This document shows, piece by piece, positions 35,796 through 45,500 of a DNA stretch of 54,648 nt. The position numbers and the translations under genes are program-made. The DNA lies in contig CAJMRL010000018.1 of NCBI GenBank assembly GCA_905215805.1, positions 1 through 54,648 of the forward strand, in the 5' to 3' direction. Below the pieces are notes generated by a model, which saw nothing but the letters and a program-made list of their open reading frames with translations, made no database searches and was not told the DNA's origin. Every line of letters starts with the position of its first letter. The first letter of the stretch is position 1. The stretch is from an uncultured bacterium. Lineage in GTDB: Bacteria > Bacillota > Clostridia > UBA1381.

Positions 35796-37682
35796 TTGAA
35801 TAGTTATATAATATCCTCGATAGTTTCCTTTGGAAAAAGCTTCGGAGATAAATTTACACATACATGGATATATTCCATTGTTATGACGATTTATACAGCT
35901 ATATCGCGTTCTTGGAAGAACAGCGCGATAATGGGGCTTTTAAGAGGAAATAAACGCGAGGGAGAGGCAGCAAAATCTGTTGCCGGGAAAATAGCGCGTT
36001 TTCCGTTCACACTGCTTGAATTTATAGGAGGAAAAATCGGCGCGCGATTTTCAGAAACAGTGAAAAAAAGCCGTATATGCTATTGGGGAAGAAGCTATGC
36101 GCAGAATTTTATAGCGCTTAATACGAGATTTTTCGGTATCATGATATTATGCCTCTCACTCTCGTTATTTCTCGCAAAATATATTTTAACGGGATATATA
36201 ATAAAGTGGCTGCTCATAGCGGCGCTTGTAGGAGCCGTTCTTTCTCTTTTTAATTACAATGTAATGAGATTTGGAAACGGCTCGGCGGCGGTCAATTTTA
36301 TAAAATGCTGCTGCGGATACAGAAAACTAAGCTTTGATTTTTTTGATGAAAATATGACAAAGGGAAGAACAAGGATTGTTCTTGCCGCTATTACAGGTAT
36401 TGCTGCCGGAGCGGCTGCTGCGGTGTCGCCGCTTATAGGAGCAGCGGTTCCATTCGGCATAGCGGGAGTGGTGCTGGTTTTGCAGTATCCTATCGTAGGA
36501 GTTTATGCGGCTGTATTTATCGCTCCGATCGTTCCGACGATGGTGCTTGCCGGATGCTGCTTGCTTACCGGATTTTCGTTTGTGCTCTATACATGGACAA
36601 AGCCGGATTATAAATGGCGCTTTGAGGGAGTAGGCTTTGGGATAATTCTTCTTCTTGCGGTGCTTTTTGTATCATCGCTTTTCTCTTTCGCGATGATAGG
36701 CAGCCTGAAGGTATGGGCGATGTATCTGGTGTTTGCAGGCTTCTATTTTGTGATAATAAACACGATAAAAACAAAGGAACAGCTTTACGGACTGCTTAGA
36801 TTATTCGTTATTTCCGGAGCGTTTGTCGCTTTGTACGGAGTAATGCAGTATGTATTCGGCTGGACTACCTCAAACGCATGGATAGATGAAACAATGTTTG
36901 AGGATGACACAATGCGAGTGTATTCAACGCTTGCGAATCCGAATGTTTTGGGAGAATATCTTATACTTGTGCTTCCTGTTGCGGGAATATTCATGCTGAG
37001 GGACAAGGCGCGGAATTTGTCAAAATGGGTATATATCGCGATATTTGCGCTGTTGGCGCTTTGCTTGGTGCTTACGCAGTCGCGCGGCTGCTGGATCGGC
37101 TTTGTGTTATCGCTTGTGATTTTCCTTACCTTTTACGAGGGACGCTGGTGGGCGTTTATACCGGTAGTAGTATTGTTTCTTCCGCTGATAGTGCCGGAAA
37201 CAGTCGTGGACAGAGTTATGTCCATAGGAAACATGGAGGATTCGTCAACCTCGTACAGAGTATATATATGGCTGGCGACCTTGGGAATGCTCAAGAATTA
37301 CTGGCTTGGCGGAATAGGTATGGGAGAAGCGGCTTTTAACGAGGTATATCCGTTTTATTCATATAATGCTATAATAGCTCCTCATTCTCATAACACATTC
37401 TTGCAGCTTACGGTTGAAGCCGGAATAGGCGCATTGATAGTATTTATAGTTACTCAGATAGTTTTTGCGCAGAAGATGCAGTCGGTATATAAGCTTAACC
37501 GCAGAAAGAGTCTTGATTCAACGGCGGCTCTCGCTATAGGAGCCGGAATTATCGGATTCCTTGCCCAGAGTATGTTTGATTATACTTTTTATAATTATAG
37601 AGTAATGTGTATATTCTTTATGGTTATGGCATTGGGGATAGCCTTGAAATATGCTATTGAGGAGGGAAGAGAGCTGAAATGA
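35796..37682 (+). CDS. O-antigen ligase/polymerase-like membrane protein
   Basis: A 628-residue membrane protein. The chosen start is TTG at 35796 because AGGAGGT lies 8 nt upstream. Two regions of membrane spans surround the Wzy_C/WaaL-type loop, with QSRGCWIGF, SSTSYRVYIWLATLGML and PHSHNTFLQLTVEAG (the conserved His-Asn of this family). It would ligate or polymerise a lipid-linked glycan on the outer membrane face. Its stop overlaps the next start (ATGA). Confidence 0.88.
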   Translation: MNSYIISSIVSFGKSFGDKFTHTWIYSIVMTIYTAISRSWKNSAIMGLLRGNKREGEAAKSVAGKIARFPFTLLEFIGGKIGARFSETVKKSRICYWGRSYAQNFIALNTRFFGIMILCLSLSLFLAKYILTGYIIKWLLIAALVGAVLSLFNYNVMRFGNGSAAVNFIKCCCGYRKLSFDFFDENMTKGRTRIVLAAITGIAAGAAAAVSPLIGAAVPFGIAGVVLVLQYPIVGVYAAVFIAPIVPTMVLAGCCLLTGFSFVLYTWTKPDYKWRFEGVGFGIILLLAVLFVSSLFSFAMIGSLKVWAMYLVFAGFYFVIINTIKTKEQLYGLLRLFVISGAFVALYGVMQYVFGWTTSNAWIDETMFEDDTMRVYSTLANPNVLGEYLILVLPVAGIFMLRDKARNLSKWVYIAIFALLALCLVLTQSRGCWIGFVLSLVIFLTFYEGRWWAFIPVVVLFLPLIVPETVVDRVMSIGNMEDSSTSYRVYIWLATLGMLKNYWLGGIGMGEAAFNEVYPFYSYNAIIAPHSHNTFLQLTVEAGIGALIVFIVTQIVFAQKMQSVYKLNRRKSLDSTAALAIGAGIIGFLAQSMFDYTFYNYRVMCIFFMVMALGIALKYAIEEGRELK

Positions 37683-38809
37683 AATATAAAATAATTGAAG
37701 TATCCTCTGATACCAACATAGGCGGAGCGGGAAAGTGCCTGCTTGCGCTTTTGGAAAATTTTGATTACAGCAGCTTCGAGGTAAAGGTCGTGCTTCCTAA
37801 GAACAGTCTTTTAAAGCCGCATATAGACAAGCTGAATATACCGGTTATAGAGGTTGACGGCATAGCGGATAAATCTCTGGACGCCGGCGCGATAGGAGAG
37901 CTGAAGCGTATATTTAAAGCCGAAAAGCCGGATCTGGTTCACACTCATGCGAGCATGTCGGCAAGAATAGCAGCAAGGCAAGCGGGAGCAAAGGTCATAT
38001 ATACCCGCCACAGTGTGTTCAAGCCGTCGAAGAAAATTTCACATGGCCCCGGTAAGCTGATTAATGGAATGATAAATAATTATCTTGCGGATGGGATAAT
38101 AGCGGTTGCTGAGGCGGCAAAGGATAATCTTACCGATACGGGAGTAAGCGCAAAGAAGATACGCGTTATTTTAAACGGAGTAGACGCGCTTAAGGAAACC
38201 TCAGAATCCCAGAAGTCACAGCTCAGAGAGCGTTTCGGCGTAAAGAGCGGCGAAAAGGTTGTATCAATCGTAGCAAGACTTGAAGATATAAAGGGTCACG
38301 AATATTTTATAGAGGCCGCTGATGAGCTTATAAAGAAGGGGATAAAGGCAAGATTCTTTATAGCGGGAACAGGCTCATATGAAAATGTTCTGAAAGAAAA
38401 AGTAAAAGCGATGAATCTTACGGACAATGTTATATTTACAGGCTTTATAACAGATGTTGACAAGCTTATGGCTATAACAGACGTTCAGGCTAACGCTTCA
38501 TACGGAACAGAAGCTACAAGCCTTGCTCTGCTTGAGGGTATGAGCATAGGAATACCGGCGGTCGTTTCGGATTTCGGAGGAAATCCCGGCGTTATAAAAA
38601 CGGGAAGAAACGGTATAGTAGTACCTAAGCAGAATTCGCACGCTCTTGCGGAGGGTCTTGAAAAGCTGCTCACTGATGATGAGCTGTATAAAAAAATGAG
38701 CGCAGGAGCAAGGGAGATATTTAACTCTGCCTTTACTTCAAAAGCAATGACCGAAAATACTGAAAATTATTATAAAGAAATTATCGGAGGGGAAAACAAT
38801 GCCAGATAA
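37679..38809 (+). CDS. GT4-family glycosyltransferase
   Basis: A 376-residue cytosolic glycosyltransferase with two Rossmann domains: DTNIGGAGKCLLALLENFDY at the N-terminus, LVHTHASMSARIAARQAG, NGVDAL at the domain hinge and the nucleotide-sugar E-x7-E region EATSLALLEGMSIG. It overlaps the ligase-like gene by 4 nt and the following DUF4330 gene by 11 nt. Donor and acceptor are unknown; the context says wall or capsule polysaccharide. Confidence 0.93.
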   Translation: MKYKIIEVSSDTNIGGAGKCLLALLENFDYSSFEVKVVLPKNSLLKPHIDKLNIPVIEVDGIADKSLDAGAIGELKRIFKAEKPDLVHTHASMSARIAARQAGAKVIYTRHSVFKPSKKISHGPGKLINGMINNYLADGIIAVAEAAKDNLTDTGVSAKKIRVILNGVDALKETSESQKSQLRERFGVKSGEKVVSIVARLEDIKGHEYFIEAADELIKKGIKARFFIAGTGSYENVLKEKVKAMNLTDNVIFTGFITDVDKLMAITDVQANASYGTEATSLALLEGMSIGIPAVVSDFGGNPGVIKTGRNGIVVPKQNSHALAEGLEKLLTDDELYKKMSAGAREIFNSAFTSKAMTENTENYYKEIIGGENNAR

Positions 38810-39266
38810 GAAAATTAAATGGACCGGGATCGACACTTTGATAGTGTTGGTAGTGATAGCGGTTATTGCCGTTGCCGGAGTTATGTTCGGACCGTCTGTA
38901 TTTGATAAATCCGAAAAACAGAACGTTGAATTTACTGTTATGATCCAGTCTAAGGAGCAGGAGCTTGCGGATGCAATGAAGCCTGACGCTAAGGCAACGC
39001 TGAGCCTTACAGAAAAGGACGGCGGAATAATAAAGGAAGTCAGAACAGAAGAGGCAACGCAGATGACATATAACTCTATTGACGGAACATATGAAAATAT
39101 TCCTGTTGAGGGAAAGGTCGATATTTATGTAACGATAGAGGCTGATTGTGATATAAATGAAAGGTCTATAAAGACCGGAGATACGGCTATAAGAGTAGGA
39201 GCTGAAATCCCGGTACGCGGCAAGGGCTTTGCAACATCGGGCTTTGTTATTGACGTGAATGATTGA
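38799..39266 (+). CDS. DUF4330-family single-span membrane protein (1)
   Basis: A 155-residue protein. A short cytoplasmic N-terminus and one membrane helix (about 14-31, TLIVLVVIAVIAVAGVMFG) precede an extracytoplasmic beta-rich domain ending GFATSGFVIDV. It matches the DUF4330 pattern and is a paralogue of the next gene. GGAGG precedes its ATG. It probably assists the polysaccharide machinery; its molecular role is unknown. Confidence 0.8.
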   Translation: MPDKKIKWTGIDTLIVLVVIAVIAVAGVMFGPSVFDKSEKQNVEFTVMIQSKEQELADAMKPDAKATLSLTEKDGGIIKEVRTEEATQMTYNSIDGTYENIPVEGKVDIYVTIEADCDINERSIKTGDTAIRVGAEIPVRGKGFATSGFVIDVND

Positions 39267-39284
39267 TAGGGAGGAAGTACGGAT

Positions 39285-39776
39285 ATGTTAGATAAAAACG
39301 GAAAAATCGGCGGAAAGGTAAGCATTATTGATTTGGCAGTGCTTCTTCTTGTCGTTGCAGTCGCTGCAGGCATTGCATTCAGATATGGTTCGAGTGCAAC
39401 AACGGCAGTTCAATCCTCAGAAAAATTTGAATGTGTTCTTAAGGTCACAAATGTAAGACAGTTTACAGTGGACGCTTTGAATAAGATGGGCGTTATAACC
39501 GATAAAAACAGCGAAAAGGTTTTGGGAGAGATAAAGAATATCGAGGTCGAGGAAGCGCAGTTCCAGTCAACTACCGCTGACGGTAAAATTGTTGAAACAG
39601 TTCTACCGGAAAGATATACCTGCTATGTTACGATAGAAGCATCGGGCAAGGAGTCCGAGGACGGATATATCATGGATGACAGCAATGAGCTTTCGGTTGG
39701 AAGAAATATGGATATTTATTCTAAGTACGTAAAGACCTCCGGTGAGATAAAGAGTGTAGAAAAGCTCGATCAGTAA
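39285..39776 (+). CDS. DUF4330-family single-span membrane protein (2)
   Basis: A 163-residue paralogue of the preceding protein. The N-terminus MLDKNGKIGGKVSIIDLAVL with one membrane helix is the most typical DUF4330 feature. The external part has VTNVRQFTVDALNKMG and a C-terminal GEIKSVEK. GGGAGGAAG precedes the ATG. It is the last gene of the operon, followed by a terminator at 39787. Confidence 0.82.
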   Translation: MLDKNGKIGGKVSIIDLAVLLLVVAVAAGIAFRYGSSATTAVQSSEKFECVLKVTNVRQFTVDALNKMGVITDKNSEKVLGEIKNIEVEEAQFQSTTADGKIVETVLPERYTCYVTIEASGKESEDGYIMDDSNELSVGRNMDIYSKYVKTSGEIKSVEKLDQ

Positions 39777-39786
39777 ATTTATAATG

Positions 39787-39813
39787 AAAGGTGTCCATTC
39801 GGGCACCTTTTTT
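39787..39813 (+). terminator. Terminator of the wall-polysaccharide operon
   Basis: A 10-bp stem (39787-39796 with 39801-39810, one G-U pair, ATTC loop) runs into six Ts, 10 bp after the last stop codon. Confidence 0.88.
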
Positions 39814-39872
39814 ATTTTGCGTGCATATAATGATAATACGCATAATAATAATAGTATGAAAGGATGAGTGAG

Positions 39873-40103
39873 ATGAATAATAAAAAAATATCTGATATGC
39901 TCAAGAGCTTTGATGAAAATCAGATTCGTCAGATAAATGAGTTTCTTAATTCATCAAGGGGAAATAAAATAAAGAATAAGCTGGATTGCGCCGATAAGGA
40001 GAAGCTTCTGAGAGAATTTGAAAAGATAGATCCAAACACTATCAAAAATAAAATGAAAAATCTCAGGAGTGAGGACATCATAAGGATAATCAATAATTTA
40101 TAA
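39873..40103 (+). CDS. Small helical protein of unknown function
   Basis: A 76-residue, highly charged protein (KKISDMLKSFDENQIRQI and LRSEDIIRIINNL), predicted mostly alpha-helical, with no membrane segment. The ATG at 39873 has AAAGGA 8 nt upstream; the earlier in-frame ATG at 39864 overlaps that site. It is the first of three consecutive small genes. I do not recognise a named family. Confidence 0.65.
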   Translation: MNNKKISDMLKSFDENQIRQINEFLNSSRGNKIKNKLDCADKEKLLREFEKIDPNTIKNKMKNLRSEDIIRIINNL

Positions 40104-40114
40104 GGAGGATTAAC

Positions 40115-40393
40115 ATGGCGGATGCAATGGAAGCATTGAAAGGAATTTTAGGCGATGGAGCGGAAAATACTATAAGGAATGTGATGGGCTCGCTTACCTC
40201 AGCCGGAGGAGAAAACGGAGACGGAGAGGATATAAAGCAGGCGGTGGAAAAGCTTGCCTCAAACCACAGCGACCCGCGAACAAATCTTTTGCTTTCGCTT
40301 AAGCCATACATGAGTGAATCGCGGCGTCATTCTATAGACAGCGCGGTTAAGCTTCTTAATTTTACTAAGATTTCAGGAATACTGAAGCTCTGA
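40115..40393 (+). CDS. Small conserved protein of unknown function
   Basis: A 92-residue protein. A variable acidic N-terminal half precedes a C-terminal helical part, DPRTNLLLSLKPYMSESRRH followed by SIDSAVKLLNFTKISGIL. That C-terminus resembles small proteins seen in many Clostridia, from memory and without a family name. AAGGAGG lies before the ATG, 11 bp after the previous stop. Probably one operon with its neighbours. Confidence 0.7.
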   Translation: MADAMEALKGILGDGAENTIRNVMGSLTSAGGENGDGEDIKQAVEKLASNHSDPRTNLLLSLKPYMSESRRHSIDSAVKLLNFTKISGILKL

Positions 40394-40412
40394 AATAAAG
40401 GAGGGAGGAGCT

Positions 40413-40700
40413 ATGTATAAGAGCTATCACTATGACAATATGCCGCAGCCTGTTGTGCCAAAGCCGGAAAATTCTGCTCCGCGCGCAAGACCGGAACAGG
40501 AAAAAAAGATGAATGAAACGGCTATAAGCTGTGATGAAAGATCCGTAACTGAATCTAAGCGCAATACTTTTATAGGAAATTTGAAAAACGATGATATCAT
40601 TCTGTTGGTGGTGGTCTTTATACTGCTGATGGATGAATGTGACGATAAGCTCCTCCTGATAATGCTGGGATTTATATTTTTCAGCGACTTTTTTGCATAA
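40413..40700 (+). CDS. Small membrane protein of unknown function
   Basis: A 95-residue protein. A Pro-rich, hydrophilic N-terminal half (MYKSYHYDNMPQPVVPKP) precedes a C-terminal hydrophobic half split by DECDD: IILLVVVFILLM and KLLLIMLGFIFFSDFF. It has a strong GGAGGGAGGAG ribosome binding site 19 bp after the previous gene. It probably acts with the two preceding small proteins; the role is unknown. Confidence 0.7.
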   Translation: MYKSYHYDNMPQPVVPKPENSAPRARPEQEKKMNETAISCDERSVTESKRNTFIGNLKNDDIILLVVVFILLMDECDDKLLLIMLGFIFFSDFFA

Positions 40701-40739
40701 TACGGATCGCGCAGGTACATAATAATTACGGTGATGAAT

Positions 40740-41129
40740 ATGAAAAGAACGGCAAAGTTTTTTAAATGTATAAACTGCAATACTCTTGTCGAAGCGCTTA
40801 ATCCTCAGTGCTGTGACGAGATGACCTGCTGCGGTCACAGTATGGAGATGATAATTCCAAACAGATCGGACGGCGACGGGGAAAAGCATATGCCGGTGGT
40901 AAAGCGCGAAGGCTCAATTATAACCGTATGCGTGGGACATTTGCTCCACCCGATGAGCCGTGAGCATAGAATAATGTGGATAGAGCTTAGCGGATGCGGA
41001 TATACAAGACGCGCATATCTAACGGCGGGAGAGGATCCGATTGTAAGCTTTATTGTTAATGAAAATGACAATGATTTTGAAGTGTATGCTTATTGCAGCA
41101 GGCACGGATTATGGAAAACAACAGTTTAA
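40740..41129 (+). CDS. dfx: Desulfoferrodoxin (superoxide reductase, two-iron type)
   Basis: A 129-residue superoxide reductase that reduces superoxide to peroxide, common in strict anaerobes. The N-terminal desulforedoxin domain keeps its four cysteines (FKCINCNTLVE, then TCCGHSME). The catalytic domain keeps EKHMPVV, LLHPMSREHRIMWIEL and YCSRHGLWK, which supply the four His and one Cys iron ligands and the conserved Glu-Lys. I place the start at the ATG at 40740, since GGTGAT just upstream can pair with 16S rRNA; a GTG at 40731 is the alternative and adds three residues. Confidence 0.93.
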   Translation: MKRTAKFFKCINCNTLVEALNPQCCDEMTCCGHSMEMIIPNRSDGDGEKHMPVVKREGSIITVCVGHLLHPMSREHRIMWIELSGCGYTRRAYLTAGEDPIVSFIVNENDNDFEVYAYCSRHGLWKTTV

Positions 41130-41205
41130 CCCCTTCTGTTAACGGTGGCGGGTTTCTCCTTGCTTAGGAGAGATTCCGCCGATGTGTGACAGAAGGGGTT
41201 ATTTT
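41128..41205 (+). ncRNA. Long three-part hairpin after the superoxide reductase gene
   Basis: A perfect 12-bp outer stem (AACCCCTTCTGT, 41128-41139, with 41189-41200) encloses a GGCGG/CCGCC stem (41147-41151 with 41176-41180). That in turn encloses a TCTCCT/AGGAGA stem (41155-41160 with 41166-41171). All three are nested and separated by internal loops. ATTTTAT follows. It starts inside the stop codon region of the superoxide reductase gene. It may simply be an elaborate terminator or mRNA 3' end, or a separate structured RNA. The outer stem is certain as sequence; the role is not. Confidence 0.5.
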
Positions 41206-41451
41206 ATGTTAAAGAGCGTAGAGGTGTATCCTTTTCGGGGAGCGGTTCTCCGCCGGGGATTATTAATGAAAGACGTATTATTATAATAAGATACGGACAA
41301 GGCATTTTGAATGACCGATTTTCTAATGCAGAAACGAAAGGAAAGATAAAACAGCTAACGCTGAAAAAGAAAGCCCTTTATGCGGACTCCGCGATGAGGT
41401 GAAAACAGTTAAGGATATGAAAAATTCAAACAAAAACGTATTTTATCATCG
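41206..41451. other. Intergenic stretch without a recognisable gene
   Basis: About 245 bp between the nested hairpin and the AraC promoter. It holds a 7-bp stem (CGGGGAG with TTCTCCG near 41235-41251) and a TTATTATAATAA palindrome near 41278-41289. Short open frames have no ribosome binding site. The composition is mixed, so it could be gene remains, but I see no recognisable protein similarity. Confidence 0.4.
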
Positions 41452-41480
41452 TTGACTTTTTTTATTTAATCTTGTATAAT
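41452..41480 (+). promoter_or_regulatory. Promoter of the second AraC-type regulator gene
   Basis: -35 TTGACT (41452-41457) and -10 TATAAT (41475-41480), spacer 17 bp, about 30 bp before the ATG at 41513. Confidence 0.82.
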
Positions 41481-41512
41481 TAAATTATATAAATATTGAC
41501 GGGGTGAGAAAG

Positions 41513-42364
41513 ATGTCTTTTTTAACAGAAAATGTGCGTCGGCATCTATTGCCTCTATATGTTCTCGGCACAGATATCAACAAAATTCAAGAACCAATGT
41601 CCAGACCAAACGGATATCCAAACTATCAGATTTCTATCTGTCTTGAAGGAAACGGTATATACATTGATGAAAATAATATAGAGTATAAAATAGAAGCGGG
41701 TGATTTGTTTTTCTTTTCACCTAATGTTCCTCATAGATATATAGCATCATCTGAAAGCTGGAGGCTGCCGTTTGTTGTATTTAATGGAAAGTGTGCTGCC
41801 GATATAGTTAAATATCTTGAATTTGGCAGTAGTATGGTTTTAAAAGGAATATCTAAGAATAATTTTAATACGCTGGTCACATCGTTCACAAACATATACG
41901 ATACCTATTTCAGCAATATCTCAACAAAGACCGAACGTGTTTCTGCTATGTTATATTATATGCTCATATTTATATCGGAAATTGCCGGCGACTCCTCAAT
42001 GGCAGATCCTACAAGTGTTATGCAGTATCTTGCACCCGCGTTACAGTACATAAACGACCATATCTCCGAAAAAAACATAAAGGTTGAAAGCGTTGCAAAT
42101 GTTTTACAGATAAGTACGGGCAGATTATCTTTCCTTTTTAATAAAGCATTTAATATGACTCCTGTACAGGTAATACGTGAACACAAGCTTGAATACGCCA
42201 AACATCTTTTAATGACAAGGCCTTATATGAAGATGACGGATATAATAGAAGCCACAGGCTTTACAAACCTTTCATATTTTTCTACTATATTCAAAAAGAC
42301 ATATGGCGTATCTCCCACAGAATATAGAAACAGTCGCTTTCATAATTCAAAGGATTGGTGGTAG
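41513..42364 (+). CDS. AraC-family transcriptional regulator
   Basis: A 283-residue regulator. An N-terminal cupin-like domain (YQISICLEGNGIYIDENN, AGDLFFFSPNVPHRY) precedes a C-terminal double helix-turn-helix (about 185-280). The latter has ISTGRLSFLFNKAFNMTPVQ and the signature MTDIIEATGFTNLSYFSTIF followed by YGVSPTEYR. The ATG at 41513 has GGGGTGA 6 nt upstream; an in-frame GTG at 41504 overlaps that site. It faces the end of the 12-kb secreted-enzyme operon, which it may control. Confidence 0.92.
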   Translation: MSFLTENVRRHLLPLYVLGTDINKIQEPMSRPNGYPNYQISICLEGNGIYIDENNIEYKIEAGDLFFFSPNVPHRYIASSESWRLPFVVFNGKCAADIVKYLEFGSSMVLKGISKNNFNTLVTSFTNIYDTYFSNISTKTERVSAMLYYMLIFISEIAGDSSMADPTSVMQYLAPALQYINDHISEKNIKVESVANVLQISTGRLSFLFNKAFNMTPVQVIREHKLEYAKHLLMTRPYMKMTDIIEATGFTNLSYFSTIFKKTYGVSPTEYRNSRFHNSKDWW

Positions 42365-42404
42365 AACTAAATTTTCATGATTGTTTTATGTCATATTTTT
42401 TAAT

Positions 42405-42456
42405 AAAAGGACTGAGCAAATGAGCGGTTTTAAATACTCATTTGTTCAGTCCTTTT
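42405..42456. terminator. Bidirectional terminator between AraC gene and secreted-protein operon
   Basis: A 20-bp stem (AAAAGGACTGA at the outer end; 42405-42424 with 42437-42456, one G-U pair, 12-nt loop) lies between two converging genes. It has A-runs on the left and T-runs on the right, so it can act on both strands. Confidence 0.88.
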
Positions 42457-42518
42457 ACTTTATTTGTATAATTTTAATATATGAATGTAACCTTGTTTAA
42501 TTATTAAGAATTTATGTT

Positions 42519-45500
42519 TTAATCAACAGGAATCTGCTTTGTGGATACCGGCTTCATTCCGTTAAGCGAGTTCCAAACGAATACCTTTTGATTTTCATCT
42601 GCTTGTGTTTCCTTAACCTCTTCGTTAGCTTTGACTTCGCCCTTAATCTCGACTTTCAGCAGAGCGTTATTCTGATCATAAGTTGCAAGAATAATGATAC
42701 CGTTCTCTTCATATACCGTAATAGTATCCGGCGTCGGCTCTTCACCGGAGGTTATTGTTCCTTCTTCGTTATAGCCTACGATCTCCAAATCGCTGTTAAG
42801 CGTTTCATCATAAGAACAGTCAAGTAAGCTGCCTCTCATAAGATATCCCGCAACACCGCCGGCATATGGAACTGCGTTATAAACCCGGCCGTTGTTTGTG
42901 CAGCTTTTAACAGTGCCGTATGAGTTGTATCCAACAATACCGCCTACATAATTCTGTGTTGTATCTCCTGTATAAGACGCATCTGTCGCGTTACTTATAA
43001 CCTCGCCTGTATTTGTGCTGCTCTCGATTGTTCCGTTATCAAGGAATCCGGCAATACCTCCAAGTCTGTTTCTAAAGCCGTCTGTGCCATTTTCAATCTT
43101 GCCCGAATTACTGCAGTCTTTTATGATACCTTCGATATTATGACCCGCAATACCTCCGGCGTAAGTTTCCTTATTGCTGATTTTAATATTGCCCGTATTC
43201 TCACAAAGAGAAATGCCTCCGCCGTTTGCAAGTGTGCCGACAATGCCGCCCGCTTCTCTTTGCGCGTTGATGGTAACATCACTGCGGCAGTTTGTTATGG
43301 CGCCGTCGCATGACGCCGCGATACCGCCGACAACCGAGCTTCCGTTTATTTCGCCCGTTACCGTAAGGTTCTTAACAGTTCCCGAAACATCACCAAACAA
43401 GCCAAGAGCTATACCATCGCTTTCATCTATATACAGCCCGCTTATCGTGTGCTCCTGACCGTCAAACGTACCCGCAAACGACTTTAGACCTCCGGCATTA
43501 TCCGCACCGATCGGAGTCCATGACTTACCCGATTCTTCGCCGTATGTCTCTGATAAATCAAGGTTATCTGCAAGCGTTACCGTCTTGCCTGCATAGCTGT
43601 TGCCGCCGTTGACAATCGCAGCAAATGTTTCGAGATCCTCTACGGTTTTGACTTCTGTTACCAATTCGTCATCCGGCAAAAATTCGGAGGATTCGATTAT
43701 TGTAAGCGAAGGTCTTGACGCAAGGCTTGGCGCACCGTTTACCGAGTACACATCGTTACCGCCGCCCGCGCTGTAAACCATAAACGTAACAATGCCGTCC
43801 TCGCTGTTTTTGAGAGCCGCTTTTACCGCTTCAGTCATACTGATGGTGTTGGTCTTTTGAATACCGGTGGACGCGGTATAGTAATCCTTTAGTATTCCCT
43901 CCGCGGCAGTGGCTGCGTCATCTGTATTCGGTACAATCAAAGCCGAGTGATTTTCGCCGTTAAGGAGTGATATGGCTGCGTCCTCGCCTTCCTCATTGAC
44001 ATATTGGAAGCTTGATATATTTGCAGCTTCGGTTCCGTCAAGCATGAAATTCTTGTCTATCCTGCTTTCGTCCCAATCATTGTTCGGAACATAAAATACC
44101 GCTTTTGTATTTAACGTTGCGTTCTTTGTGAGAGTGAAGTTTATATCGGCTTCTGATATTATATCGGCATTATATCCGGACAGATCAAATTTAACAAATG
44201 TAATTCTGTTCGCTCCTATTACAAGGTCAGGACTCTGGATAGCTCCGTTATCTCTTATCGACACGCTGTTTTGCGCAGCAATACGGCTTGTTCCGAAGGT
44301 CGGCTTTACATATTCCGCCGATATGCTTACCTTCTCTGCAGGCATTACGAAGCTGTTGTCTGTTACTTCGATCTCGCTGCCATCGGATTTTTTTACTGTT
44401 ATATTAGCAGTATAGCCTGTATTTGCACCGTTATTTATTGTAACTGTGGCGCCTTCCTTTGCATAAGCTGTTCCGTCTGTGTAGTTTATGCCGTCTACAG
44501 TAACAGACAGTTCGCCTTTAGGATTTTTTGACGCGTCAAAGCTTATCTCATAAGATTTGTTTTCTGAATCTTCTTCCACTATTGTAAGCGAAGGTCTTGA
44601 AGCAAGGCTTGGCGCACCGTCTACCGAATATACATCATTACCGCTGCCCGCGCTGTAAACCATAAATGTAACAATACCGTCCTCACTGTCTTTGAGAGCC
44701 GCTGTTACCGCTTCGGTCATGCTGATTGTATTAGTCTTTTGAGTACCGGTTGACGCGGCGTAATAATCCTTCAGGATTCCGTCCGCAGCAGTTGCCGCAT
44801 CATCTGTATCCGGTATAATCAAAGCCGCATGATTATCCCCGTTAAGGAGTGATATGGTTGCTTCCTCGTTTTCCGCATCAGTATACTTGAAGCTTGATAT
44901 ATCTGTATCATCTGTTCCGTCAAGCTTGAAATTTTTGTCTATTCTGCTCTCGTCCCAATCATTGTTCGGAACATAAAATACCGCTTTTGTATTTAGTCCC
45001 GCACTTTTCGTAAAGGTAAAATCCATTTCCGCTCTTGATATATCGTCAGCGCTGTATCCGGACAGGTCAAACTTAACAAATGTAACTCTGTTTGCGCCTA
45101 TTACAAGGTCAGGTGTTTGGATATTTCCGCTGCTTTGGATTGAGACGCTGTTTGTCGCCGCTATACGGGTTTCGCCGTACTGCGACTGCTTTGCATACTC
45201 CGCTGATATGGTTACCGTCTCAGCCGGCATTACAAAGCTGCTGTCGGTTACATCAATGACGCTGTTATCAGACTCCTTTTTAACTGATACATTTGCTGTA
45301 TAGCCTGTATTTGCAGCTGCGTTTATTGTAACTGTGGCGCCTTCCTTTGCATAAGCTGTTCCGTCTGTGTAGTCTGTGCCGTCTACGGTAACAGATATTT
45401 CACCCATAGGATTTTTATCCGCGCTGAAGTTTATCGCATACGACTGAACAGTGTCAACGGGTATTGAAACCACCTTTGAATATGACGCGCTGCCGTTTGT

